Positions 33,942-42,366 of a stretch of 55,300 nt of DNA are shown piece after piece (position 1 is the first letter of the stretch; every line of letters begins with the position of its first letter). Under the pieces are notes generated by a model. It was not told where the DNA came from. It saw nothing but the letters and a program-made list of their open reading frames with translations, and made no database searches. This DNA comes from Aquimarina algiphila (GTDB lineage: Bacteria > Bacteroidota > Bacteroidia > Flavobacteriales > Flavobacteriaceae). Made by a program: the position numbers and the translations under genes. The DNA lies in NCBI RefSeq assembly GCF_007489275.1, contig NZ_VLNR01000050.1:1-55300 (forward strand). Reading direction: 5' to 3'.

Positions 33942-33949
33942 AAAGTTGT

Positions 33950-34144
33950 TTATTCTGGTACAACATCTACGCAACGACAATAAGTTCCACTTGGGCCACC
34001 ATCATTAGGTGTATATGTTACACATCTTTCTAATTGACAAAAAGCATCTTCTTCATCAATTTTTACTTCTTTAGTAGATTCAGGAGTATTTGCAAATGCA
34101 AAAGTACCTAAAGCTAATAGCCCTAATACAACAAATTTTTTCAT
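33950..34144 (-). CDS. Small secreted Cys-containing peptide, 64 residues
   Basis: A 64-residue peptide with a signal (MKKFVVLGLLALGTFAFA) and an acidic mature part of about 46 residues with four Cys, two in CQLERC and two in CRC. Several Bacteroidota have short proteins of this type, often many per genome, with no function known. The Cys could form two disulfides in the periplasm. It is a single gene upstream of the divergent two-component pair. Confidence 0.65.
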   Translation of the reverse strand: MKKFVVLGLLALGTFAFANTPESTKEVKIDEEDAFCQLERCVTYTPNDGGPSGTYCRCVDVVPE

Positions 34145-34352
34145 TTTAAAATGATTTATGATTAATACTAGTCAAACGTAGTTTGAAATAAATGTAAATA
34201 AAACTTGTGAAGTAAAATATTTTTAATTAATAGAATAATAAAAGCCTTACTAATTTTGCGGTTTAACCATATTTTATATTGTGGTTTCCCGTAAAAATAG
34301 ATATTCATCGAGTAAAAAATGTAGTTGAGAGAAAATAATAGTCTAATCCCCT

Positions 34353-34360
34353 TACTTTTG
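34353..34360 (+). promoter_or_regulatory. Promoter -7 box of the lytS-like gene
   Basis: TACTTTTG fits TAnnTTTG, with TTG at 34325 as a possible -33 element (start-to-start distance 28, slightly long). The start codon is 52 bases downstream. Confidence 0.5.
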
Positions 34361-34411
34361 CGATATTACAACTAGTATTTACCAAGAATCGCATTATGCT
34401 TTATACATACT

Positions 34412-35449
34412 ATGATTACTAGCTTTTTTTTAAAAAACCGAATCTTAAAACATATTCTATTTTGGATATTCTATTTACTAATATGGGTATTAATGGATGT
34501 GATGTATGGTATTCCTTTCACTAAGGCTTTTTATAATTATTTAGGATGTCTTATAGAAATTCCATTCTATTATGTACATATGTACTATTTGTGGCCCAAG
34601 TATATCGGTAATAAACGTTACTTACCTTATTTTTTAATTTTCATTCCTCTTTTACTCATAAACGCACTATTGGTTAGACTATCTCAATACTATTTTATCT
34701 ATCCTGTTTTGTTAAACGTATCTGATCTTCCTAATGATTATCTTTCATTTTCCAGAATATTAAGTTTAGCCAGATCCATATTATTATGGTTTGGTCCTCC
34801 AACCGCAATAAAAATTTTACGAGATTATTATGAAAATAAGATTAGATTAGAAAAAGTTCAAAACGAACAAAAAACTAGCGAATTAAACTTTCTAAGGTCT
34901 CAGGTTAATCCTCATTTTCTTTTTAATACCTTAAATAATCTATATTCATTATCATTAAAAGGGTCAAAAAAAACTCCAGAAGCTCTGCTACAATTATCGA
35001 ATCTATTATCTTATACTTTATATGAAGGTGCAGAAGACAAGATTTCTTTAGAAAAAGAGATACAGCATCTTAATGATTACATCGAATTAGAAAAATTACG
35101 TTTCGGAAATCGACTTCATCTGAAAATGGAAATGGACGGTGATTTTAATAACATTATGATAACTCCCCTTATATTAATTCCTGTAGTTGAAAATGCTTTC
35201 AAACATTGTTCGCTAAATGAAAGAGGAGATGTTGATATATATATAAAAATAGCATTCGACAAAGGAGATTTATGTATTAAAACTATCAACCCTGTGGCTA
35301 ATTCGAAAAAAGATAATACTAAGCATGGTATTGGAGTACAAAATTTATCTAAAAGATTAGAGATTATTTACCCTCAAAGGCATACCTTTAGATTAGAAGA
35401 GCGTAACCACAAATTCTATGTGGACCTTTGCATTCAATTATATAACTGA
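34412..35449 (+). CDS. LytS-type sensor histidine kinase
   Basis: A 345-residue membrane kinase. Four hydrophobic segments fill residues about 12-32, 44-60, 72-92 and 115-133 with no extra sensor domain. The cytoplasmic part has the His-kinase (LytS) core: FLRSQVNPHFLFNTLNNLYSL with phospho-acceptor His168, then the N box ILIPVVENAFKH near residues 249-260 and the G box HGIGVQNLSKRL near 304-315. It phosphorylates the response regulator encoded next; the genes overlap by one base (TGATG). The signal sensed is unknown. Confidence 0.93.
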   Translation: MITSFFLKNRILKHILFWIFYLLIWVLMDVMYGIPFTKAFYNYLGCLIEIPFYYVHMYYLWPKYIGNKRYLPYFLIFIPLLLINALLVRLSQYYFIYPVLLNVSDLPNDYLSFSRILSLARSILLWFGPPTAIKILRDYYENKIRLEKVQNEQKTSELNFLRSQVNPHFLFNTLNNLYSLSLKGSKKTPEALLQLSNLLSYTLYEGAEDKISLEKEIQHLNDYIELEKLRFGNRLHLKMEMDGDFNNIMITPLILIPVVENAFKHCSLNERGDVDIYIKIAFDKGDLCIKTINPVANSKKDNTKHGIGVQNLSKRLEIIYPQRHTFRLEERNHKFYVDLCIQLYN

Positions 35450-36162
35450 TGAGTACTATAAAATGTATTATTATTGATGATGAACCTTTGGCTCAAGATG
35501 TAATTTCTGATTATATCAATAGATTAGATTTTTTATCAGAAGTTGGAAAGTTTGATGATGCGCTCTCTGCTATTGAATTTCTTAGTACAGAAACCATTGA
35601 TCTAATTTTTCTAGACATACAAATGCCTATGCTAGATGGGATTAATTTTCTAAAAGCGATCTCTTCATCTCCTAAAGTTATTTTCACTACCGCCCATCGT
35701 CACTATGCGGTAGAAGGATTCGAACTTAATGCCATTGATTATCTTGTAAAACCAATTCCTTTTTATCGTTTTGTACAAGCTATCGAAAAAGTAAGACAAC
35801 AGATTAATCATGTTCAAAAAACAAGTGATAGTACTGATGCTGCTTTCTTTAAAGTTGATAATAAAAAAATTAAGGTAAACTACACAGATATTTTATTTAT
35901 CGAAAGTTTAAAAGATTATATCAAAGTGGTTCTAAAAGATAGATTTTTTGTTACATATCAAACACTTTCTGGAATGTTAGAATTATTGCCTTCTTCTCAA
36001 TTTATACAGGTACATAAATCTTTTATAATTAATTTTCACCATGCAAAAGGAATCCAAGGAAACGTTATTGAAATAGAAGATAATATAATTCCAATCGGAC
36101 GGATATATCGAGATGAAGCTCTAGAAAAAATCTATCAAACCGGAAAAAAGGTTTGGAAATAG
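35449..36162 (+). CDS. LytTR-family response regulator
   Basis: A 237-residue regulator. The receiver domain has the acidic pocket Asp10-Asp11, phospho-acceptor Asp56 in LIFLDIQMP, Thr in FTTAH and Lys in DYLVKPI. The LytTR DNA-binding domain follows at about residues 133-235, with VNYTDILFIESLKDYIKVVL and FIQVHKSFIINFHH. LytTR proteins bind paired 9-base direct repeats upstream of target genes. It is coupled to the kinase gene. The target genes are not evident from the window; the downstream genes are on the other strand. Confidence 0.94.
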   Translation: MSTIKCIIIDDEPLAQDVISDYINRLDFLSEVGKFDDALSAIEFLSTETIDLIFLDIQMPMLDGINFLKAISSSPKVIFTTAHRHYAVEGFELNAIDYLVKPIPFYRFVQAIEKVRQQINHVQKTSDSTDAAFFKVDNKKIKVNYTDILFIESLKDYIKVVLKDRFFVTYQTLSGMLELLPSSQFIQVHKSFIINFHHAKGIQGNVIEIEDNIIPIGRIYRDEALEKIYQTGKKVWK

Positions 36163-36266
36163 AAAGAACTGGGACTTACTTATTATATTTTTCTGATACA
36201 GCTCAATATTAATATTCTGGCATTCATAAGTTAAATGAAGATTACTATTTGTTTCTTAGTATAATT

Positions 36267-36917
36267 TTATCTGTTCACCTTAAAATCAGCAGTTCTTTTG
36301 AGCTGTTTTTTAAGATCCCAATCTAATTTAAATCTAGTCTTCAAATGGGCTGCAAGTGGTCCTAATCCTACTGATTTCCTTCTTTCATCTACATTCATAG
36401 GATCTACTATTGGCCAAACATCAAAAACCTTGGTTTCTGGATAATACTTTACCTGACTACCATATATCTGAAGTTTTCCTTGTTTTGACGCTACCCTATC
36501 TTCTAGGTATGCTAAATTTCTAGGGTATACATCCCCTTTTTTCGCTGCTTCCCTCATGACTGGCAGATATTTTACCTGAGTATCTAAATCTGCATGTTGA
36601 ATTACTAAAAAAAGTGTAGTATTACCCTGTTCGCCAATAATATCAGTTCCTAACCAACCATAAGTATCAATAATATTCATTACTTTGGGTAAAGTAATCA
36701 TTTGATTTTTTAGAAATATTTTATTCTGTTTTTTGACTTCTTCTGATTCAAGCCCATATTTTTCCCTTAGTCTTCTAGCTTCATCTATAGGATCTTGATC
36801 TAAATGATAAATCGTATCTAACACCTTTATAAGATATTGATTATGCCGTTTTTCTTGACCAAATGATAAGGTTATAGTAAAAAAAACTGCTATAACTACT
36901 AGGTTTATTTTTTTCAT
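36267..36917 (-). CDS. Secreted DUF6624-like protein (copy A)
   Basis: A 216-residue protein with a signal peptide (ending TITLSFGQ). The conserved part is YGWLGTDIIGEQGNTTLFL, followed by IQHADLDTQVKYLPVMREAAKKG and LAYLEDRV, which I associate with DUF6624 proteins of Bacteroidota, function unknown. It is a paralogue of the next gene (YGWLGISQVGKLANTAIW in that copy). It is the last of a run of four same-strand secreted-protein genes (36267-39934), with gaps of 50-82 bases. Confidence 0.7.
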   Translation of the reverse strand: MKKINLVVIAVFFTITLSFGQEKRHNQYLIKVLDTIYHLDQDPIDEARRLREKYGLESEEVKKQNKIFLKNQMITLPKVMNIIDTYGWLGTDIIGEQGNTTLFLVIQHADLDTQVKYLPVMREAAKKGDVYPRNLAYLEDRVASKQGKLQIYGSQVKYYPETKVFDVWPIVDPMNVDERRKSVGLGPLAAHLKTRFKLDWDLKKQLKRTADFKVNR

Positions 36918-36999
36918 AGTTTATACAATTTCATAAATCATTAGTTTTCAGCAAGGTTTTAGAAAAACCTATCCAGAAAAAAAATTTGAAACTGGTTAC

Positions 37000-37623
37000 T
37001 TATTTCTTTTGAGGAACATTCCATTCAATACCTACTTGTTTAGCAAACTTCTGGATAGTTTTGAGTCCTAATTTTCTTCTTCTTTGATTAATGTATTCTG
37101 GTTGCTCTACTGTAAAAAAAGTTCCTTTCCCCTTCGAATCATACTTATATTGAGTACCATATATTTGTGGATCATCGGCATTGATCAACATCCTATCTAC
37201 GAGTCTGGCATAATGCATAGGTTGTGATTCCTTTTTTAGAACAGATTCTTTTAACAAAGGAGAGTATTTTTCTTTTGATTCAACCGAACCATGCTGTAAA
37301 ACTGCCCATATAGCAGTATTGGCCAACTTCCCTACTTGAGATATTCCTAACCAACCGTATTTTTCAATTATTTTAATCACTTGTATTTCCAGAACCTTAT
37401 CTTGGGATTCGACAACTTCCCAGAAGTATTCCATTTCATTAGAATTTTCACCTAGTTTCTTTTCTGCCTCTATATAAATTCTTCTAAACGTTTGATCTTT
37501 CATAAAAAGGACTTCCAATTCATTTCTTAATGAATCTAATTCTTTCTTTTTTGTCTGCCCAATTTGACTATGAAGCGTATTAGATAAAATTCCTAAAACT
37601 GCTAACAAGATCATTTTTTTCAT
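37000..37623 (-). CDS. Secreted DUF6624-like protein (copy B)
   Basis: A 207-residue paralogue of copy A with a signal peptide (MKKMILLAVLGILSNTLHSQ). It shares the order YGWLG...N(T/A)xxxxxLQHxxxxxxxKYxPLLxE...YAxLxDR...QIYGTQ and a similar C-terminal arrangement ending in a Lys-rich tail. The pair may have arisen by tandem duplication followed by strong divergence. The function is unknown. Its partner is 82 bases away on the 3' side and the NTF2-tailed gene 50 bases upstream. Confidence 0.7.
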   Translation of the reverse strand: MKKMILLAVLGILSNTLHSQIGQTKKKELDSLRNELEVLFMKDQTFRRIYIEAEKKLGENSNEMEYFWEVVESQDKVLEIQVIKIIEKYGWLGISQVGKLANTAIWAVLQHGSVESKEKYSPLLKESVLKKESQPMHYARLVDRMLINADDPQIYGTQYKYDSKGKGTFFTVEQPEYINQRRRKLGLKTIQKFAKQVGIEWNVPQKK

Positions 37624-37673
37624 ATTTCTGATAACTTCTATTATTTATATTAACTAATAAAACTTGTTTCTAT

Positions 37674-38972
37674 TTACTCTTTCATTTTATACCTTCGGAC
37701 ATCTTTATGTTGCCATAGTAGATTTATAATCTGCCAATTATCATTTATATAAATCAGATGTAAATACTCGACCCAATTATCAGATATAAGTTTGACACTG
37801 GCAACATGATTATAAATATCCAGGATAATGACTTTGTTGTTTGGTTTTGGAGGAAATTTAACACCTGACTGATTCCATGATTCGGCAAATTTTACCATTT
37901 GTTTATAACTGGTCTCTCTTATTATTTGTTGTTTTTCTTTGGGATCATACCCTAATGTTCTTTTAGCTAAATCCTCATGAAACACACTTTTCATTAGGTC
38001 GGGTTTTAATTCCTGTAGAGCGATCAGGTACCCTAATGCTTTTTCTTTAATCTCCAAGGTATCTTTTTTACTAGCAGCAGAAGCCACTTCAACAATCCTA
38101 TTCGATGGCAAATCCCGGGTATCTATTAAATTGTTATTTTCATCAAAAGTGGATCTTTTATTATTATTTCCGATGTTATCATAATCATTTTTTCCTATTG
38201 CAAATCCCCATTGGTTTTTTACTAACTTATCATTTTTATCATGATACGAATACTGAATATGATTTCCTATATCATCATATACATCTTGATATGAAGCCAC
38301 TCCAACATCATTTTCTTGAATTTCTAATTGTTCATTAAGATTATAATTCCCTTTTGGAGCTCCATCTTTTTGGTATAAAATCCCTGTTATTCCAAAATCA
38401 AAGTAAGGTGAGATATTGACATGTCTATTTTTTAGGTTATATCTTTTTTCTATAACCATTTTTCTGTTTTTACTCCATTGATATCTCGCTATTTTCCAAT
38501 TAGACTCCATTGGGTTATCATCGAGATCATAAAAATTTAATTTGTACTTAAACTTCTTTTTATCAAATGTATATTGCTCTTTATACACCTGTCTATCATT
38601 CATCATTCGATCTCCTTTTTTATCGAAAAAAATGCGGACTTCTGAAGTATCTGTATACCTAAAAACTGTTCTGTATGCCCCAATGGTTGACAAAGGATGT
38701 CTGCGCTGATCGTGATAGTGATAATTAATAATCTCTTTCAGTTGATTTACTTTGTTATATCTAAATACATAGTGCGATGTTTGTTGGGCTTCTTTAAAAT
38801 TTATTTCATGAATCCCTCTTAATTCTACATGAGGTGATACATGGTTATATCTTAAATGTCTAAAATACTTTTCTTGTACATTTTGTTGAGCACTAGATTT
38901 AGGAAAATGCAATACCGTTAGTGATAGAACTGAAATTATTAAAAGGAGGTTGTTTTGCAATACTTTTTTCAT
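37674..38972 (-). CDS. Secreted protein with NTF2/lumazine-binding-like C-terminal domain
   Basis: A 432-residue protein with a signal peptide (ending HFPKSSAQ). The first ~300 residues are beta-rich with YD-type repeats such as YDDIGNHIQYSYHDKNDKLV and YDNIGNNNKRSTFDENNNL, reminiscent of wall-associated YD/MORN-like repeats. The last ~115 residues (ALGYLIALQELKPDLMKSVF, TYKQMV-like helix, VASVKLISDNWVEYLHLIYINDNWQIINLLW) look like a putative lumazine-binding/NTF2-like fold. A catalytic role is not apparent. It belongs to the 36267-39934 run. Confidence 0.6.
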   Translation of the reverse strand: MKKVLQNNLLLIISVLSLTVLHFPKSSAQQNVQEKYFRHLRYNHVSPHVELRGIHEINFKEAQQTSHYVFRYNKVNQLKEIINYHYHDQRRHPLSTIGAYRTVFRYTDTSEVRIFFDKKGDRMMNDRQVYKEQYTFDKKKFKYKLNFYDLDDNPMESNWKIARYQWSKNRKMVIEKRYNLKNRHVNISPYFDFGITGILYQKDGAPKGNYNLNEQLEIQENDVGVASYQDVYDDIGNHIQYSYHDKNDKLVKNQWGFAIGKNDYDNIGNNNKRSTFDENNNLIDTRDLPSNRIVEVASAASKKDTLEIKEKALGYLIALQELKPDLMKSVFHEDLAKRTLGYDPKEKQQIIRETSYKQMVKFAESWNQSGVKFPPKPNNKVIILDIYNHVASVKLISDNWVEYLHLIYINDNWQIINLLWQHKDVRRYKMKE

Positions 38973-39022
38973 AAATATTTTTTTTAGTATTTCTATATGC
39001 TGGTACTTCTTAATTTATTCGA

Positions 39023-39934
39023 TCAATATGCCCTATCTAACCAATGTATTAAATTAAGCAACAGTTGATAGTTTTCACCAGCTTCCACAGAATTCATTCC
39101 AACCTTAATCCTTTCTCTACCCGCAATTTGTGCAGTAAACATGGCTGCTTCTCCAAATACGGCTATTCTACCTTTTCCATATTCTAAAACCGCTCCCTGA
39201 GATAAATTCTCTGCAGAAATCTTAGGCGTTTTTTCATTAAAAACCCACATAGTATCAGTTATAAATACAGTATATTCCTTTTTTAAATTTAAAATTGAAA
39301 TAGCTTCTTTAGGTGTTTCAAATCCTTGACCAGTAAAAGTTCTTATGTGATTTACCTGCTCTTTAGCAGTTCTACCATTTGTTATCATGTTATGACTAAG
39401 CATTTTATTTTTCCTAGAAAAATCAAAAATGCCTCTAACATCAGGATCCATTACAAAGCTGTCATAAAATTTAAAACCAAACGCTTTTGCCAGATTAGCA
39501 GAGGCACCAGCAAAAGGCATATGATCTGCAATCAAAAAAAGAGAGCCTCCGTTTTTGACCCATTCTTTTACATTATGTATCTCATTTGTCGAAAAAGCAC
39601 TTTCTGTAGGAGCTACAAAAGGCGGCCTGCTGTTCTCTGATAAAGCATTAGAAATCACTAATATCTTAAGGTTTTTTAGCTTATCTTTTTTGAATTCTCC
39701 TTCAAAACTAGCTACTCTATATCCATCTTTCGACAATAGTTTTGCAAAGGGTAAAAACCTATTATTCTTCGTGTGAAAATTACGATGACCTTGATCTATA
39801 TGTATCATAGTACCAGAGTTTTTTGGATACATTTTTGCTGGTATTTCAGGGTTATAAATAGTATCTGGTATTTGTTGAGAAAATATATGATTCATAGCTA
39901 AAAGACTAATTATAAGCATGATGTTCCTGTTCAT
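39023..39934 (-). CDS. Secreted DUF4350-like / glutamine-amidotransferase-fold protein
   Basis: A 303-residue protein with a signal peptide (MNRNIMLIISLLAMNHIFSQ). The core looks like a class I amidotransferase-type Rossmann fold used in DUF4350 proteins: IHIDQGHRNFHT, LKILVISNALSE, VKEWVKNGGSLFLIADHMPFAG, YGKGRIAVFGEAAMFTAQ. No catalytic Cys of a true amidotransferase is visible, so it may bind rather than hydrolyse. It is the first gene of the four-gene run, so these four secreted proteins may act together; what they do is unknown. Confidence 0.6.
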   Translation of the reverse strand: MNRNIMLIISLLAMNHIFSQQIPDTIYNPEIPAKMYPKNSGTMIHIDQGHRNFHTKNNRFLPFAKLLSKDGYRVASFEGEFKKDKLKNLKILVISNALSENSRPPFVAPTESAFSTNEIHNVKEWVKNGGSLFLIADHMPFAGASANLAKAFGFKFYDSFVMDPDVRGIFDFSRKNKMLSHNMITNGRTAKEQVNHIRTFTGQGFETPKEAISILNLKKEYTVFITDTMWVFNEKTPKISAENLSQGAVLEYGKGRIAVFGEAAMFTAQIAGRERIKVGMNSVEAGENYQLLLNLIHWLDRAY

Positions 39935-40299
39935 TATTTTTTGATTTTTAACTTTTTAACTGACAAAAGAATCAATTATACCAAATGAATTATTAATGAT
40001 TTAAACTATATTGGTTGTTTTAATGTTTATTGGGTATTACCTGATGAAACCATATGACTCTTATTAACAGTGATTAATTATGTTCTATGTATCAAGGTAA
40101 TACAATCATATTCTTGTAGCTAAATATTTTTGCTGAACGACATGATCATATCTCTAAGTTATATGTCATTCTCGACATCCTGTAAAAAGGTAAGTATTTG
40201 TATTTGATCGAAGTAATAATGTCGTTTAGAGAAAACTAAGATGTACGCTCATTAGGAAAAGAAAATCATGTCTTGTTTGGATACTAATCTCTTGTTAAT
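39935..40299. other. Intergenic stretch, nothing recognised
   Basis: 365 AT-rich bases. No gene, hairpin terminator or repeat stood out on either strand; the promoter of the 36267-39934 run should lie at its left end. Confidence 0.4.
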
Positions 40300-40773
40300 T
40301 TAGGATTCTAAATGTTTTCCATAGGTGCAATCCTTTACTAATGCTTTTGAATAACTTGTCTTGGCGTTGATATCCATAACTAAGTATTTTTTTTTCTTTA
40401 TAGAGATAATTGCACATTCTTTTTCCCAATGCACCCTGATATCTTTTTTCTTTAGATTTTTGATATAGCTATATTTATTGGCAAATGTTGCCGGTAATGG
40501 CGCGTCTCTTCTTCCTTTTGTAATTTCATACGGATGAATATCAGAAGACAATGGATCGACTACAGCGCATAAAAAACCATCAAAATCAATACTTTCTTTA
40601 TCTGGATTTAATAAATATGCCCAAACTGCATATGCTTCTTCTTCTATCATTAATATCCTACCTGAGGTAGTATGAGTAGATGTTAAAAATATTCTACTAT
40701 CATCATGTACTAGATTTTCTTGCTGATTTTTAGAAAACAAAACATTAAATATGGATAATAATTGAGCCATCAT
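40300..40773 (-). CDS. Hypothetical protein, 157 residues
   Basis: A 157-residue protein without signal peptide or membrane segment. Notable is a central acidic region (EEEAYAVWAYLLNPDKESIDFDGFLCAVVDP) and a basic second half (KNLKKKDIRVHWEKECAIISIKKKKYLVMD). I recognise no domain. It is a single gene flanked by about 360 gene-free bases on both sides. A start at the second Met is possible. Confidence 0.55.
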   Translation of the reverse strand: MMAQLLSIFNVLFSKNQQENLVHDDSRIFLTSTHTTSGRILMIEEEAYAVWAYLLNPDKESIDFDGFLCAVVDPLSSDIHPYEITKGRRDAPLPATFANKYSYIKNLKKKDIRVHWEKECAIISIKKKKYLVMDINAKTSYSKALVKDCTYGKHLES

Positions 40774-41127
40774 TACAACTATTCTTTACAAACTTACACT
40801 TAGATATTTAAGGATATATTCTTAATTCTGGTTGATTAAACCCTATAACCTCAAACTTTCATTCATCTTATTCTATTGATCAATTTCTTATTTTACTTAT
40901 TTTGAAATAGTAATTATCTTACTATATCAAAGTATTCTGTAAAACAAATACAATATTGTTTAATAGATAAAACAATACATATTGGCGACCTAAAAATTTA
41001 TTGAGGGTGTGAGATTGCTAACATAAATAATAATTTTAAAAATTACTTACGGGTTTCCATAAGCACATTAAAAAATCGTATTTCTAATAGTATAGATGAA
41101 TTAAAGAATACGTTTTGTCAAATAGTA
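40774..41127. other. Intergenic stretch, nothing recognised
   Basis: 354 AT-rich bases with no open frame of useful length, hairpin or repeat that I could see. Confidence 0.4.
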
Positions 41128-42366
41128 TTATTTACTTTTTTTGATCATGGATAGTGTAAACCCTCCTAGTAGTAAAATGACAATCAACATTATAGCCCAC
41201 AACCATATTTTATTAGTAAATAAAGGTTCTACTCCTGATGATTCTTCATAATTGATGGTCTGAGCTACTCCTGGAGATATAGTTGTTATTCCTTCTGGTA
41301 ATTTAGTGGTGACATAATTGAGATCATAAAAGGGTTTTTCTACTTTATTATTTCCGTAAACCAAATAATATGCAGCAGAATCGGTGAAACGTGTTACTAG
41401 CTCATGTTGGTATCCTTTCACCTTTACTTTGCTAATTTTTAGTGGTTGATTATCATGGTTATCAACTACAATTCTAAGTTTTTGTGCAATAGTACTTTTG
41501 TTTACAAAACCATTACTTTCGATTGAGTTGAGTATTCCTCTATTGAGTTCGCGATATCGAAATATCCATTCTCCTTTAGGGTTTTGAATACTATCTGTAA
41601 CATATCGGATAGATATTGGTCGATAGTAATCAAAAGTATCTTGTACCTCAACATAAATGTAGCTTACAGGTACCTTTTTCTGTAGTTTTACATCTATAAT
41701 TGTTTGCTTGGTATCCTTTGGATTCTGGATATTAAAATTTGTTATTTCATAATTACGATAGCTTGCTTCTTTCTTTTCATATTTAATAACTTCAGAAGAC
41801 TGTAAAATTGGTTTTTGGTTACTTTTTACTAATATTCTAAAATATTTATACTGTGCTTTAGGAAATTGTAGCGTAGTAAACTTATAATTAGTAAGCTCAT
41901 TTTTAATAGAAAGTATACGATAATCTTCAGTAATTGTAAACCATTCTTTACGATCTTGACTTCCTTCGAGTGTAACAAGCCAATCAAAATTAGATTTCTT
42001 AAAATTAAGAGTTATCTGATTGATAGATCGTTTTGTAGGAACTTCCATAGTAATATATGACCCTTTATCATTATAGGTTGTGTTTAAAATGGTAAACGGG
42101 ATTCTCTCTCTTGATACTTTTTCATTTTTTAATCTCAAAATATAAGGAGCTTCTATAGTATCATTTTTAGAAGTAATTCCAAAAACTCTAACGTCTGAAA
42201 GATCGGGAGAAACTTTACTAAACACCTCATCAGGTAAAGCTATAGAATGCCAAACATCTTTAACGCCGGTCAATTTACTCTTATAAGAGTAATCTTGCAT
42301 TTGTGCATATGTAATAGAACATCCTAATAAAATCGTATATATAAAAACCTTAATGTTATTCTTCAT
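41128..42366 (-). CDS. DUF3999-type exported protein
   Basis: The start at 42366 is preferred, as it opens on a signal peptide (MKNNIKVFIYTILLGCSITYAQ) and overlaps the upstream gene by 11 bases; the frame is open to 42396. The body is beta-rich (YSYKSKLTGVKDVWHSIALP at the start), the last part has one membrane segment (WLWAIMLIVILLLGGFTLSMI) and a short basic tail. It matches the DUF3999 pattern: a periplasmic protein anchored by its C-terminus, usually encoded with a DUF2339 protein, as here. Function unknown. Confidence 0.8.
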   Translation of the reverse strand: MKNNIKVFIYTILLGCSITYAQMQDYSYKSKLTGVKDVWHSIALPDEVFSKVSPDLSDVRVFGITSKNDTIEAPYILRLKNEKVSRERIPFTILNTTYNDKGSYITMEVPTKRSINQITLNFKKSNFDWLVTLEGSQDRKEWFTITEDYRILSIKNELTNYKFTTLQFPKAQYKYFRILVKSNQKPILQSSEVIKYEKKEASYRNYEITNFNIQNPKDTKQTIIDVKLQKKVPVSYIYVEVQDTFDYYRPISIRYVTDSIQNPKGEWIFRYRELNRGILNSIESNGFVNKSTIAQKLRIVVDNHDNQPLKISKVKVKGYQHELVTRFTDSAAYYLVYGNNKVEKPFYDLNYVTTKLPEGITTISPGVAQTINYEESSGVEPLFTNKIWLWAIMLIVILLLGGFTLSMIKKSK

